Assembly (NCBI RefSeq): GCF_014851765.1
Contig: NZ_JACVAI010000001.1
Coordinates: 682,001-746,000, forward strand
Direction: 5' to 3'
DNA: 64,000 nucleotides
DNA from: Pseudomonas sp. PDM04
GTDB lineage: Bacteria > Pseudomonadota > Gammaproteobacteria > Pseudomonadales > Pseudomonadaceae
Position numbers and translations under genes: made by a program. Positions 18,875-29,200 of the stretch are shown here, in pieces. The notes beneath the pieces were generated by a model, which did not search any database, had not been told where the DNA came from, and worked only from the letters and a program-made list of their open reading frames with translations. Within the stretch, counting starts at the first letter, position 1; every line of letters starts with the position of its first letter.

Positions 18875-20779
18875 TTAAGCCGTGAGTTCCATCAGCAGCT
18901 TGTTCAGACGGCGCACATACGCCGCTGGGTCCTCGAGGCTCTCGCCGCCGGCCAGAGCCGCCTGGTCGAACAGAATGCGCGACAGGTCGCCGAAGCGTTC
19001 GTCACTCTGCTCGTTGTCGAGCTTCTCGATCAGCGGGTGAGTCGGGTTGAATTCGAAGATCGGCTTGGAATCCGGAACCTTCTGCCCGCTGGCTTCGAGA
19101 ATCTGGCGCATTTGCAGACCCAGGTCCTGCTCGCCGATGGCCAGGATCGCCGGGGAGTCGGTCAGGCGATGGGAAACCCGCACTTCGGCGACGGCATCGC
19201 CCAATGCAGTTTTCAGGCGCTCGACCAGACCTTCTTTGGACTTGGCGACTTCTTCCGCGGCTTTCTTGTCCTCTTCCGAGTCCAGGTTACCCAGATCAAG
19301 GTCACCGCGTGCCACGTCGACGAAGCTCTTGCCGTCGAAATCGCTGAGGTAGCTCATCAGCCACTCGTCGATGCGATCGGTCAGCAGCAGCACTTCGATG
19401 CCTTTCTTGGTGAAGACCTCCAGGTGCGAGCTGTCCTTGATGGTGCTGTAGGACTTGCCGGTCAGGTAGTAAATCTTGTCCTGACCTTCCTTGGCGCGGG
19501 CCAGGTAGTCGGCCAGGGACACGGTCTGTTCCTCGTTGCCGCTCTCGGTGGAGGCGAAACGCAGCAGGCCGGCGATTTTCTCCTTGTTGGCGAAATCTTC
19601 CGCCGGGCCTTCCTTCATGACCTGGCCGAAGTTCTTCCAGAAGCCCTTGTATTGCTCAGGCTCGTTCTTCGCCAGTTTTTCCAGCATGTCCAGTACGCGC
19701 TTGGTCAGCGCCGACTTCATCGAGTCGATGATCGGGTCTTTCTGCAGGATTTCTCGCGACACGTTCAGCGACAGGTCGTTGGAGTCGACCACGCCCTTGA
19801 TGAAGCGCAGGTACAGCGGCAGGAACGACTCGGCCTGATCCATGACGAACACGCGCTGCACGTACAGCTTCAGGCCTTTCGGCGCTTCGCGCTGGTACAG
19901 GTCGAACGGCGCACGGGCCGGTACGTAAAGCAGCGAGCTGTACTCGAGCTTGCCTTCGACCTTGTTGTGGCTCCAGCTCAACGGATTTTCGTAATCGTGA
20001 GCGATGTGCTTGTAGAACTCCTGGTATTCCTCGTCCTTGATCTCGGTACGAGGACGGGTCCACAGGGCACTGGCGCGGTTGACGGTTTCCCATTCGACGG
20101 CCGGTTGCTCCTCGCCTTCGGTGGCGGCCACTTCTTTCGGCAGCTCGATCGGCAAGGCAATGTGGTCGGAGTACTTCTTGATAATGTTGCGCAGGCGCCA
20201 GCCGTCGGCGAACTCGTCTTCCCCGGACTTCAGGTGCAACACGATACGGGTGCCGCGCTCGGCCTTCTCGACGGTGGCGACTTCGAACTCGCCTTCGCCT
20301 TTCGACGACCAGTGCACGCCTTCACTGGCGGGCGCGCCGGCACGACGGCTGAACACGTCGACCTTATCGGCGACGATGAACGCCGAGTAGAAACCGACAC
20401 CGAACTGACCGATCAGGTGCGAATCCTTTTTCTGGTCGCCCGACAGGTTTTTCATGAAATCGGCGGTGCCGGATTTGGCGATGGTCCCCAGGTGGGTGAT
20501 CACATCGTCACGGCTCATGCCGATACCGTTGTCTTCGAGGGTGACGGTTTTCGCGTCCTTGTCGAAGCTCACGCGGATTTTCAGCTCGGCGCCACCTTCC
20601 AGCAACTCGGGCTTGGACAGGGCTTCGAAACGTAATTTGTCGACAGCGTCAGAGGCGTTCGAGATCAATTCGCGAAGGAAGATTTCCTTGTTGGAATACA
20701 ACGAATGGATCATGAGGTGCAGCAGCTGCTTCACCTCGGTCTGGAAGCCCAGGGTTTCCTTTTGAGTTTCCACACTCAT
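18875..20779 (-). CDS. htpG: Chaperone protein HtpG (Hsp90)
   Basis: ATP-dependent Hsp90-family chaperone. The 634-residue product has the N-terminal GHKL ATPase, with [19 protein letters not shown] around residue 28, DNGIGM and [11 protein letters not shown]. The middle domain includes [11 protein letters not shown] and NVSREILQ, followed by the C-terminal dimerisation domain. The start at 20779 ([16 protein letters not shown]) is preceded by GGAG. A sigma-32-like promoter overlaps the end of the upstream thioesterase gene, so htpG can be heat-induced on its own. Confidence 0.97.
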   Translation of the reverse strand: MSVETQKETLGFQTEVKQLLHLMIHSLYSNKEIFLRELISNASDAVDKLRFEALSKPELLEGGAELKIRVSFDKDAKTVTLEDNGIGMSRDDVITHLGTIAKSGTADFMKNLSGDQKKDSHLIGQFGVGFYSAFIVADKVDVFSRRAGAPASEGVHWSSKGEGEFEVATVEKAERGTRIVLHLKSGEDEFADGWRLRNIIKKYSDHIALPIELPKEVAATEGEEQPAVEWETVNRASALWTRPRTEIKDEEYQEFYKHIAHDYENPLSWSHNKVEGKLEYSSLLYVPARAPFDLYQREAPKGLKLYVQRVFVMDQAESFLPLYLRFIKGVVDSNDLSLNVSREILQKDPIIDSMKSALTKRVLDMLEKLAKNEPEQYKGFWKNFGQVMKEGPAEDFANKEKIAGLLRFASTESGNEEQTVSLADYLARAKEGQDKIYYLTGKSYSTIKDSSHLEVFTKKGIEVLLLTDRIDEWLMSYLSDFDGKSFVDVARGDLDLGNLDSEEDKKAAEEVAKSKEGLVERLKTALGDAVAEVRVSHRLTDSPAILAIGEQDLGLQMRQILEASGQKVPDSKPIFEFNPTHPLIEKLDNEQSDERFGDLSRILFDQAALAGGESLEDPAAYVRRLNKLLMELTA

Positions 20780-20844
20780 GGTCATCAAACTCCAATCAGA
20801 TGGCAGTGGCCGCGACCCGGAGGGCCGGCGGCGGGTTGTCATCA

Positions 20845-20872
20845 AGGTGGGGGCTACGATGAGGATTTCAAG
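20845..20872 (-). promoter_or_regulatory. Sigma-32-type heat-shock promoter of htpG
   Basis: On the minus strand, CTTGAAA is followed after 12 bases by CCCCCACCT, close to the heat-shock consensus CTTGAAA-N(11-16)-CCCCATNT. It lies 66-93 bases upstream of the htpG start. Its -35 box is made of the last codons of the preceding thioesterase gene. Confidence 0.8.
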
Positions 20873-21312
20873 GGCTCGTCGACTTTGAAATGGGCGCGGG
20901 CCGTGGCGATGGGTTCGGCTTCGGTGCTTTGCCAGGCGGTCACGGCCACGTTGGCCACACGACGCCCCTGCCGGCAGACCTGGCAGCGGGCCCAGGTGTC
21001 GCGAAACTGCCCGGCACGCAGGTAATCCAGCGAAAAGTCGATGATTTTCGGGACCTCCGGCGAGCCCGTCAGAATCAGCAAATGCAAGGCCGCCGACAGC
21101 TCCATGAACCCGGCAATCACCCCGCCATGGATCGCCGGCAATAAAGGGTTACCAATGTTGTCCTTGTTCGCCGGCAGACGAAACAACAGGTCATCACCGA
21201 CCCGCGAGCACTCGACACCGATCAATTGGGCGTAGGGAATCAGTTGCAGCAGTGCGGCGTATTCCCCTCTCTCATGGGCCTGTTGCAGGTGTTCCCGGAG
21301 ATTCTCGATCAT
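20854..21312 (-). CDS. PaaI-family (hotdog) thioesterase 1
   Basis: A 152-residue acyl-CoA thioesterase-like protein. The hotdog-fold signature is [20 protein letters not shown] near residue 60, followed by [14 protein letters not shown]. The start at 21312 ([16 protein letters not shown]) overlaps the stop of the paralogous thioesterase gene (ATGA), so the two are coupled. The last codons contain the -35 element of the htpG promoter. The acyl substrate is unknown. Confidence 0.9.
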   Translation of the reverse strand: MIENLREHLQQAHERGEYAALLQLIPYAQLIGVECSRVGDDLLFRLPANKDNIGNPLLPAIHGGVIAGFMELSAALHLLILTGSPEVPKIIDFSLDYLRAGQFRDTWARCQVCRQGRRVANVAVTAWQSTEAEPIATARAHFKVDEPLKSSS

Positions 21313-21785
21313 TTCCCGGCTCCCGCGATGGTGCCGCCCAGTCCCTTGGCGCCCTTGACGCCCTTGCCCATGCGCATGAACGTACCCACGACGTGGGCGA
21401 TGGGCTGCTCGGGATCGTCCTGATAGGCAAACCCGCGGGCGAAGATCACATCCGTGGTCACCCGATAGCATTGGGCGAAGCCGTAGACATCTTTATGCGG
21501 CTCGGCGGCGTGCATGTAGTCGATGCGCAGGTCCAGGGTCGGGCACACCTCGAATTCAGGCAGCACGCAGAGTGTGGACATGCCGCAGGCAGTGTCCATC
21601 AACGACGTCAGTGCCCCGCCGTGGATGACGCCGGTCTGCGGATTTCCGACGATCTGCGGACTGTACGGCAGAATCACGGTGAGTCCTTCATTGCTGGCAT
21701 TGTGCACACGCAGCCCAAGCACCTGACAGTGTCGCAGCGCCGACAGGAATCGCGTTGCACGCTCAAAAACGGGGCTTTCGGCCAT
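21309..21785 (-). CDS. PaaI-family (hotdog) thioesterase 2
   Basis: A 158-residue hotdog protein with NPQTGVIHGGALTSLMDTACG near residue 49, where His-Gly-Gly and the Asp/Glu of the following helix form the usual active site. CPTLDLRIDYMHAAEP follows. The start at 21785 (MAESPVFERATRF) is preferred over an upstream in-frame codon at 21821. It overlaps the second thioesterase gene by 4 bases. Two different subunits of this fold made together could form a heteromeric enzyme, but this is inference. Confidence 0.9.
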   Translation of the reverse strand: MAESPVFERATRFLSALRHCQVLGLRVHNASNEGLTVILPYSPQIVGNPQTGVIHGGALTSLMDTACGMSTLCVLPEFEVCPTLDLRIDYMHAAEPHKDVYGFAQCYRVTTDVIFARGFAYQDDPEQPIAHVVGTFMRMGKGVKGAKGLGGTIAGAGK

Positions 21786-21944
21786 ATCGCAAGAACTCTT
21801 CTTAATAAGCAGACATTGCACTGGACGTGTACGGTAAAAGTTCCCCGCAACGACAAACTTATATATCTGAACACTTTGAGGAACTTAAGCAGGATGGCCG
21901 CGTTCGAAAGGCCAGTAGATGATTTCCATAAGGAGAAACACCCC

Positions 21945-22178
21945 ATGCGTAAGACTTTAGCTATTGCCTTGATGTTGACCGCTTCCCTCGGTCTCGCTGC
22001 CTGCGATAAAAAATCCGAGGACAAAGCTCAAGATGCCAACCAACACGCCGAGCAAGCTCAGGAAAAAATGAACGAGGCTCAGGATAAAGTGAACGAAGCA
22101 GCGAAAGAAAACGCCGAAGCTGCCAAAGATCAGGCTGAATCGAACGAAGCCGCTGCAAAAGAAGCGCCTAAAAACTAA
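21945..22178 (+). CDS. Small helical lipoprotein, 77 aa
   Basis: The product starts MRKTLAIALMLTASLG and has the lipobox LAAC near residue 20. The mature 58 residues are almost entirely charged and Ala-rich with heptad-like spacing (EQAQEKMNEAQDKVNEAAKE), predicting one long helix or coiled coil, somewhat like Lpp or LEA-type proteins. A strong ribosome site, aaggag, lies 8 bases before the ATG. It has its own terminator and stands alone. A structural or stress-protective envelope role is plausible but unproven. Confidence 0.88.
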   Translation: MRKTLAIALMLTASLGLAACDKKSEDKAQDANQHAEQAQEKMNEAQDKVNEAAKENAEAAKDQAESNEAAAKEAPKN

Positions 22179-22197
22179 AATAGTTTTCAGCGTGAAA

Positions 22198-22228
22198 AGA
22201 AAACCCGCCAACTGCGGGTTTTCTTTTA
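22198..22228 (+). terminator. Terminator of the small lipoprotein gene
   Basis: The stem AAAACCCGC / GCGGGTTTT is followed by TCTTTT. It could also serve the convergent MAPEG gene. Confidence 0.88.
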
Positions 22229-22244
22229 TCTGTCATTGGCTCCG

Positions 22245-22646
22245 TTAGAGCAAAACAGTTCTAAAAGTCGGACTAATCATCAACAGTAACGAACACACTA
22301 ACCCGATCAGCCACACCAGACTTCGCTGCCAGGCGAGATCACGCCAATAGCACAGCAAGTACAAGACGCGCGCAATCACGAAGATGATCGCCAGTGAATC
22401 AATCAGCCATCCCGCCGTCTGCGTGGTATGGGCCATCAATACCCCCACCGCAAACAATATGAATGCCTCGATACTGTTCTGATGCGCCGCCACTGCTCGG
22501 GCACCGAATCCGCTGAGTTGTGCCTGTTGCTGGCGTGGCAGGTGATTGTCATAACCCCCCTGCTCTTTCATGGCCTTGGTCACCGGCATACGGGCGACGT
22601 AGATCAGCAGGGCACTGATGAACACGCACCAGAATGGAATACTCAT
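22245..22646 (-). CDS. MAPEG family membrane protein
   Basis: A 133-residue protein with four hydrophobic helices, as in the MAPEG (glutathione/eicosanoid) family. The signature region is GFGARAVAAHQNSIEAFILFAVGVL (residues about 46-70), followed by VIARVLYLLCYWRDL. The ATG at 22646 shares its A with the upstream DUF599 stop (TGATG), so the pair is coupled. No substrate can be named. Confidence 0.9.
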   Translation of the reverse strand: MSIPFWCVFISALLIYVARMPVTKAMKEQGGYDNHLPRQQQAQLSGFGARAVAAHQNSIEAFILFAVGVLMAHTTQTAGWLIDSLAIIFVIARVLYLLCYWRDLAWQRSLVWLIGLVCSLLLMISPTFRTVLL

Positions 22647-23383
22647 CAAGCGGCCTCTTTGTTGGCTTCAGGCAACGGCGCCTCTGTAGGGGTATAGACC
22701 ATCACGTCGAGCACGTCGGAATGAAATTCCCGGCGATAGAGCACCAGTACCACGCCGGCGCTCATCAGCATGAACAGCCACGGGCTGATGAACCAGGCGA
22801 GCATGGTCATGCCGAAGTAGTAGGAACGCAGGCCGAAGTTGAACTGGTTGGCGGCCATCGAGATCACTCGTGCCGCCCGGGCGGCGAAGGCCTTGCGCTC
22901 CTGCTCGGAGACGTGACGCTCGCCGACCATCGGGGCCGAGCCCACCAGGATCGCGGCGAAGTTGTACTGGCGCATGCACCAGCTGAAGGTGAAGAACGCA
23001 TAGACGAATACCAGCGCCAGGCACAGCAACTTGATTTCCGACATGCCCTGGGAGGCCTGCTGCACCATCGGGATATCGGCCAGCAACGACACCGCCCTTT
23101 CCGACGCCCCCAGCACTGTCAGGATACCGGCCAGGATAATCAGGGTACTGGAGGCGAAGAACGACGCGTTGCGCTCCAGATTGCCAATCACGCTGGCATC
23201 GGCAATGCGGTTGTCGCGCAGGAGCATCCGGCGCATCCAGTCTTCACGGTACAGGTGCAGCACACTGGCCAGGCACGCGGTGTCGCGGCCCTTCCATGTC
23301 GCATAACGGGTGTAGCCACCCCAGCAGACGACGAACCAGGCGGCGGCGATAATGTGGATCAGGTTGGCTTGGATGAACGACAT
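22646..23383 (-). CDS. DUF599 family membrane protein
   Basis: A 245-residue polytopic protein. Hydrophobic segments lie near residues 8-22, 75-95, 108-130 and 190-225, with NRIADASVIGNLERNASFFASSTL between the first two, typical of DUF599. The start at 23383 (MSFIQANLIHIIAAAW) gives a proper N-terminal membrane helix; the longer frame runs into a REPIN. It is coupled to the MAPEG gene by a one-base overlap. Function is unknown. Confidence 0.88.
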   Translation of the reverse strand: MSFIQANLIHIIAAAWFVVCWGGYTRYATWKGRDTACLASVLHLYREDWMRRMLLRDNRIADASVIGNLERNASFFASSTLIILAGILTVLGASERAVSLLADIPMVQQASQGMSEIKLLCLALVFVYAFFTFSWCMRQYNFAAILVGSAPMVGERHVSEQERKAFAARAARVISMAANQFNFGLRSYYFGMTMLAWFISPWLFMLMSAGVVLVLYRREFHSDVLDVMVYTPTEAPLPEANKEAA

Positions 23384-23423
23384 GCAGGTCCTTGTGATGT
23401 GTAGATGGCGTACATGATCCCTT

Positions 23424-23510
23424 TGGGAGCGGGCTTGCTCGCGAAGAGGGTCTGCGGGCAACCGGTGTATTGAATGTTATGCCCCCTTCGCGAGCAAGCC
23501 CGCTCCCATA
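23424..23510. repeat. REPIN
   Basis: gggagcgggcttgctcgcga and its near-exact inverse tcgcgagcaagcccgctccc flank about 45 bases. It lies between the DUF599 start and the brnQ terminator. Confidence 0.92.
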
Positions 23511-23540
23511 CTTGACCGGTGCCGGGCATGAAATTCAACC

Positions 23541-23580
23541 CAAAAAAATGCCCCGCATCGATCGATGCGGGGCATTTGTT
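23541..23580 (-). terminator. brnQ terminator
   Basis: A long perfect stem (AAATGCCCCGCATCG paired with its inverse) is followed on the minus strand by T7. Confidence 0.92.
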
Positions 23581-23613
23581 TTACGGCGTGCCCGTCATGA
23601 CGGGAGCTGACGC

Positions 23614-24927
23614 TTAAGCCATTGCTTCGGCGCGCTTGCCCAGCAGGCGGTCGCAAGCGACGGCGACCACCAGGGTCATGACCGACGGCACCAGCCAGGC
23701 CAGCCCCTGCTCGCTCAGCGGCAGGTTCGCCAGCTGCGCCGGCATCCAGTCAGCCAGGCCCGCGCCCTTGAGGGCATCGACCAGGCCGAAGAGGAACGAC
23801 ACCAGCATGACCGGACCGACAATACGCCCCTGCTCATGCCAGAAGTCCTTGCAGAAGCTCAGGGCGACCAGCGCGATGCACGGTGGGTAGATCGCAGTCA
23901 GTACCGGGATCGAGAACGCAATCAGCTTGGTGAGGCCCAGGTTGGACACCAGCAGGGAAAATGCGGCCAGGATAACGACCAGTGTCTTGTACGACAGAGG
24001 CAGGACGCGACTGAAGTACTCGGCGCAGGCACAGGTCAGGCCAACGGCGGTGACCAGGCACGCCAATGAGATCAGCACCGCGAGGAAACCGCTGCCCAGC
24101 GAACCGAAGGTGTGCTGCACATAAGCATGCAGTACGGCTGCGCCATTGGTCGCGCCGGCTGCCACTTCATGGCTGCCCGAACCGAGACGGAACAGGCTGA
24201 CGTACACCAGTGCCAGGCCGACACCGGCGATCAGGCCGGCAATCACCGCGTAACGGGTGATCAACACAGGGGACTCGACGCCACGGGAGCGGATGGCATT
24301 GACGATGACAATGCCGAACACCAGCGCACCCAGTGTATCCATGGTCAGGTAGCCGTTGATGAACCCCTGGGAAAACGGCGCCGCCACATACTCGGGCGTG
24401 GCCACGCCGATGTCACCGGCGGGCAACGCAAACGCGGCGATGCCGAGAATGGCCAGGGCAATGATCTTCAGGGGTGCGAGGAAACGCCCGACGGTGTCCA
24501 GCAGGCGACCGGGATAGAGCGAGATGAAGAACACCAGCAGGAAGTACACCGCGCTATAGAGGAACAGTGCCAGTGGGCTCTCGCCGGTCAGCGGCGCCAG
24601 GCCGACCTCGAAAGACACGGTCGCGGTGCGTGGCGTTGCGAACAACGGGCCGACGGCGAGGTAGCAAGCTGCCGCGAGCAACCCACCGGCTATCTTGCCG
24701 ATCGGACTGCTCAGGGCATCCATAGCCCCACCGACCTTGGCCAGGGCCACGACGGTGATCACCGGCAGACCGACGGCGGTGATCAGAAAGCCCAGCGCCG
24801 CCATCCAGACATGAGGTCCGGACTGCAAACCGACGATGGGCGGGAAGATGATGTTGCCAGCCCCGACAAACAGGGCAAACGTCATGAAACCAAGCGCCAG
24901 GATGTCCTGGCCTTTCAACACTTTCAT
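23614..24927 (-). CDS. brnQ: Branched-chain amino acid transport system carrier BrnQ
   Basis: Cation-coupled symporter for Leu, Ile and Val (LIVCS family). The 437-residue protein has about 12 hydrophobic helices. The family signature is [22 protein letters not shown] right at the N-terminus, with [12 protein letters not shown] near residue 105. The start at 24927 ([11 protein letters not shown]) has aagga upstream; an ATG-like start four codons earlier is less likely. It is a single-gene unit ending in a strong terminator, and its leader has two hairpins. Confidence 0.96.
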   Translation of the reverse strand: MKVLKGQDILALGFMTFALFVGAGNIIFPPIVGLQSGPHVWMAALGFLITAVGLPVITVVALAKVGGAMDALSSPIGKIAGGLLAAACYLAVGPLFATPRTATVSFEVGLAPLTGESPLALFLYSAVYFLLVFFISLYPGRLLDTVGRFLAPLKIIALAILGIAAFALPAGDIGVATPEYVAAPFSQGFINGYLTMDTLGALVFGIVIVNAIRSRGVESPVLITRYAVIAGLIAGVGLALVYVSLFRLGSGSHEVAAGATNGAAVLHAYVQHTFGSLGSGFLAVLISLACLVTAVGLTCACAEYFSRVLPLSYKTLVVILAAFSLLVSNLGLTKLIAFSIPVLTAIYPPCIALVALSFCKDFWHEQGRIVGPVMLVSFLFGLVDALKGAGLADWMPAQLANLPLSEQGLAWLVPSVMTLVVAVACDRLLGKRAEAMA

Positions 24928-24964
24928 TAAGGAAACCACACTACTGAATCGGAATTTAGAGAGG

Positions 24965-25012
24965 GATTTCCCTATGGGTGAGGGAAATGCTGTCGGTCCG
25001 TATGGGACCGAC
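24965..25012 (-). promoter_or_regulatory. Two consecutive hairpins in the brnQ leader
   Basis: On the minus strand GTCGGTCC / GGACCGAC forms a perfect 8-bp stem, followed by ATTTCCCT / AGGGAAAT, another perfect 8-bp stem. They lie 38-85 bases upstream of the brnQ start. There is no T-run, so they are not ordinary terminators. The rest of the gap (25013-25298) holds a REP and the sucD terminator. Confidence 0.5.
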
Positions 25013-25170
25013 CCGTTTGGCGTACAGCGGCCTTGTGGGCTGCGGACGCTAAAATGGCGGCTAGCCTAACGAATTTGGGCGAATAACGCACTGTTAGAGG
25101 GCGAACATTCCGATCTGCGACATCTTTGTGTCGCGTTTTAGTATGTAAAAAGTCTTTGCTTGACCGTTCG

Positions 25171-25194
25171 CTATCGCGAGCAGGCGCGCTCCCA
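25171..25194. repeat. Single REP element
   Basis: ctatcgcgagcaggcgcgct followed by cccac matches the REP core with one substitution. Confidence 0.8.
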
Positions 25195-25244
25195 CCCTGG
25201 AACTGCCAGCGAACGCGGGAGCAGGTCTGTAACACAAGAACGAC

Positions 25245-25268
25245 AAAGGCCACCCGAAGGTGGCCTTT
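25245..25268. terminator. Terminator at the end of the suc operon
   Basis: The stem AAAGGCCACC / GGTGGCCTTT, with a CGAA loop, lies 31 bases past the sucD stop. Its T-run is short on the minus strand. Confidence 0.8.
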
Positions 25269-25298
25269 GTTGGATGAAGCGTCAGTTAAGCGCGAGGC

Positions 25299-26180
25299 TT
25301 ACTTGACAGCCCAACCGGTCAGCTCGGCCAGTGCCTTGCCGATGTCTGCCAGCGAACGCACGGTTTTTACGCCTGCGTCTTGCAGAGCAGCGAATTTCTC
25401 GTCTGCAGTGCCTTTGCCGCCAGAGATGATTGCGCCAGCATGGCCCATGCGCTTGCCCGGAGGAGCAGTCACACCTGCGATGTAGGAAACAACCGGCTTG
25501 GTCACGTGTGCCTTGATGTAGGCAGCCGCTTCTTCTTCAGCCGAACCGCCGATCTCGCCGATCATGACGATCGCTTCGGTCTTCGGGTCTTCCTGGAACA
25601 GCTTCAGGATGTCGATGAAGTTCGAACCCGGGATCGGGTCACCGCCGATGCCGACGCAGGTCGACTGACCGAAACCGGCGTCAGTGGTCTGCTTCACAGC
25701 TTCGTAGGTCAGGGTGCCGGAACGGGAAACGATACCGACCTTGCCTGGCAAGTGAATGTGACCTGGCATGATGCCAATCTTGCATTCGCCTGGAGTGATC
25801 ACGCCTGGGCAGTTAGGGCCGATCAGGGTAACACCCAGCTCGTCGCACTTGACCTTGGCATCCAGCATGTCCAGGGTAGGAATGCCTTCGGTGATGCAGA
25901 CGATCAGCTTGATGCCGCCGAAAGCAGCTTCCAGGATCGAGTCCTTGCAGAAAGGAGCCGGAACGTAGATCACGCTGGCGGTGGCGCCAGTGGCAGCTAC
26001 GGCGTCTTTCACGGTGTTGAACACTGGCAGGCCCAGGTGCTCGGTGCCGCCTTTGCCCGGCGTTACACCGCCGACCATCTGGGTGCCGTACTCGATGGCT
26101 TGCTGGGTGTGGAAGCTACCTTGCGAACCGGTGATACCCTGGCAGATGACTTTGGTGTCTTTATTGATCAGGACGCTCAT
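25299..26180 (-). CDS. sucD: Succinyl-CoA ligase alpha subunit SucD
   Basis: Substrate-level phosphorylation step of the TCA cycle. The 293-residue protein has the CoA-binding Rossmann domain at the N-terminus ([21 protein letters not shown]) and the phosphorylated active-site histidine in [14 protein letters not shown] near residue 247. Its ATG overlaps the sucC stop (TAATG). It is the last gene of the sdh-suc supercluster. Confidence 0.98.
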   Translation of the reverse strand: MSVLINKDTKVICQGITGSQGSFHTQQAIEYGTQMVGGVTPGKGGTEHLGLPVFNTVKDAVAATGATASVIYVPAPFCKDSILEAAFGGIKLIVCITEGIPTLDMLDAKVKCDELGVTLIGPNCPGVITPGECKIGIMPGHIHLPGKVGIVSRSGTLTYEAVKQTTDAGFGQSTCVGIGGDPIPGSNFIDILKLFQEDPKTEAIVMIGEIGGSAEEEAAAYIKAHVTKPVVSYIAGVTAPPGKRMGHAGAIISGGKGTADEKFAALQDAGVKTVRSLADIGKALAELTGWAVK

Positions 26181-27346
26181 TACTTGCCCTCCGCAGCTTT
26201 AACGACTTGTTGAGCAGCGTCGGTCAGGCTGGTAGCAGCGATGATGTTCAAACCGCTTTCTGCCAGTACTTTAGCGCCCAGTTCAGCGTTGTTGCCTTCA
26301 AGACGAACAACAACCGGGATTTTCACGCCGACTTCTTTCACTGCACCGATGATGCCTTCGGCAATCATGTCGCAACGAACGATGCCGCCGAAGATGTTAA
26401 CCAGTACTGCAGCGACGTTGGTGTCGGACAGAATGATCTTGAATGCTTCGGTAACGCGTTCTTTGGTAGCACCGCCGCCCACGTCGAGGAAGTTGGCTGG
26501 CTTGCCGCCATGCAGGTTGACGATGTCCATGGTACCCATGGCCAGGCCAGCACCGTTGACCATGCAACCGATGTTGCCTTCCAGCGCTACGTAGTTCAGT
26601 TCGAACTTGGCAGCGTGCGCTTCGCGCGGATCGTCCTGCGACGGATCGTGGAAAGTCTTCAGCTTAGGCTGACGGTACATGGCGTTGGCGTCGATGTTGA
26701 TCTTGGCGTCCAGGCAATGCAGATCGCCGTCAGCCTTGATCACCAGCGGGTTCACTTCCAGCAGGGCCAGATCGTGATCCTGGAACAGTTTGGCCAGACC
26801 TACGAAGATCTTGGCGAACTGGGCAACTTGCTTGCCTTCCAGGCCCAGTTGGAATGCCAGCTCGCGACCCTGGAATGGCTGAGCGCCAACCAGTGGATCG
26901 ATAGTGGCCTTGAGAATTTTTTCTGGAGTGTCGTGAGCGATTTTTTCGATGTCCACGCCACCTTCGGTGGAAGCCATGAACACGATGCGACGGCTCGAAC
27001 GGTCAACGACAGCGCCCAGGTACAGCTCTTTAGCGATATCAGTGCACGATTCAACCAGGATCTTGGTGACAGGCTGACCATTGGCGTCAGTCTGGTAAGT
27101 CACCAGACGCTTGCCCAGCCACTGCTGTGCGAAGGCTTTGGCGTCTTCTTTGTTGCGAACCAGCTTGACGCCGCCCGCTTTACCGCGACCACCGGCGTGA
27201 ACCTGGGCTTTGACAACCCATTCGCTGCCGCCGATTTTGTCGCAAGCTTCTGCTGCTGCTTCCGGGGTGTCTACCGCGTAACCGGTGGATACTGGCAGGC
27301 CGTACTCAGCGAACAGCTGCTTACCCTGATACTCGTGAAGATTCAT
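26180..27346 (-). CDS. sucC: Succinyl-CoA ligase beta subunit SucC
   Basis: The 388-residue ATP-grasp subunit. The N-terminus is [19 protein letters not shown]. The glycine-rich nucleotide loop is [19 protein letters not shown] near residue 45, and the C-terminal [13 protein letters not shown] is near residue 320. It forms an alpha2beta2 or alphabeta complex with SucD. Unlike the tight junctions elsewhere in the operon, it is separated from lpdG by 320 bases of structured non-coding sequence. Confidence 0.98.
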   Translation of the reverse strand: MNLHEYQGKQLFAEYGLPVSTGYAVDTPEAAAEACDKIGGSEWVVKAQVHAGGRGKAGGVKLVRNKEDAKAFAQQWLGKRLVTYQTDANGQPVTKILVESCTDIAKELYLGAVVDRSSRRIVFMASTEGGVDIEKIAHDTPEKILKATIDPLVGAQPFQGRELAFQLGLEGKQVAQFAKIFVGLAKLFQDHDLALLEVNPLVIKADGDLHCLDAKINIDANAMYRQPKLKTFHDPSQDDPREAHAAKFELNYVALEGNIGCMVNGAGLAMGTMDIVNLHGGKPANFLDVGGGATKERVTEAFKIILSDTNVAAVLVNIFGGIVRCDMIAEGIIGAVKEVGVKIPVVVRLEGNNAELGAKVLAESGLNIIAATSLTDAAQQVVKAAEGK

Positions 27347-27380
27347 GCTTATTACCGTCTTCGTTAGGTACTGCGCATTC

Positions 27381-27480
27381 GGTGCTGCACTCGATCGAGT
27401 GCCGCACCACCTGTGACTGCTGCTTGCGTAGCCGGGCTACGCAAGACTGCGTCCAGCGGATATTCCGCGGTGAGTCTTGC
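27381..27480 (-). other. Structured lpdG-sucC intergenic region with overlapping hairpins
   Basis: Three inverted repeats lie in the 320-base gap. One is the 16-bp palindrome GCACTCGATCGAGTGC, extended by GGTGC/GCACC arms (27381-27408). The second is CTTGCGTAG/CTACGCAAG with a 5-base loop (27423-27445). The third is GCAAGACT/AGTCTTGC enclosing GCGGA/TCCGC (27441-27480). The second and third share bases 27441-27445, so they cannot form together. I see no gene in this gap. Confidence 0.7.
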
Positions 27481-27666
27481 ACGCAAGGCTCACGACGGGC
27501 CATACCGCCGTGGTTTCTTATTGTCTCTTCGGACAGGTGAAAACTGCTGCGCTAGGAAATCCTTGGTTAAAAACAGACTCGAAATGATCACTGACTGACG
27601 TCAACTCCGCTTCCTCGCCTGTTTTTGCCTTGTCTTTCCGTCGCTCGCTACGTTTTCACAGAGTCC

Positions 27667-29103
<1,437 letters not shown>

Positions 29104-29132
29104 TCAAAAAATCCTCTTTAGCGAAAAGCTTC

Positions 29133-29195
29133 AAGCCACAGGCTGCAAGCCAGGCTGCCGTTTCAGGCAGCTCGACGCTTGCAGCCCGTGGCTGC
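29133..29195. repeat. Long nested hairpin between sucB and lpdG
   Basis: The outer arms AAGCCACaGGCTGCAAGC and GCTTGCAGCCcGTGGCT pair with one mismatch, enclosing a second stem GCTGCC/GGCAGC. Together they fill almost the whole 97-base gap. This is not the window's usual REP motif. It could stabilise or attenuate the polycistronic mRNA. Confidence 0.75.
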
Positions 29196-29200
29196 TTCTA

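Noticed and set aside
18767..20635. A 622-codon plus-strand open frame opposite htpG
   Set aside because: Antisense shadow of a highly conserved gene; no ribosome site or recognisable domain.
21252..21944. Long N-terminal extension of the small lipoprotein frame
   Set aside because: It is antisense to the two thioesterase genes; the ATG at 21945 has a strong ribosome site and opens a proper lipoprotein signal.
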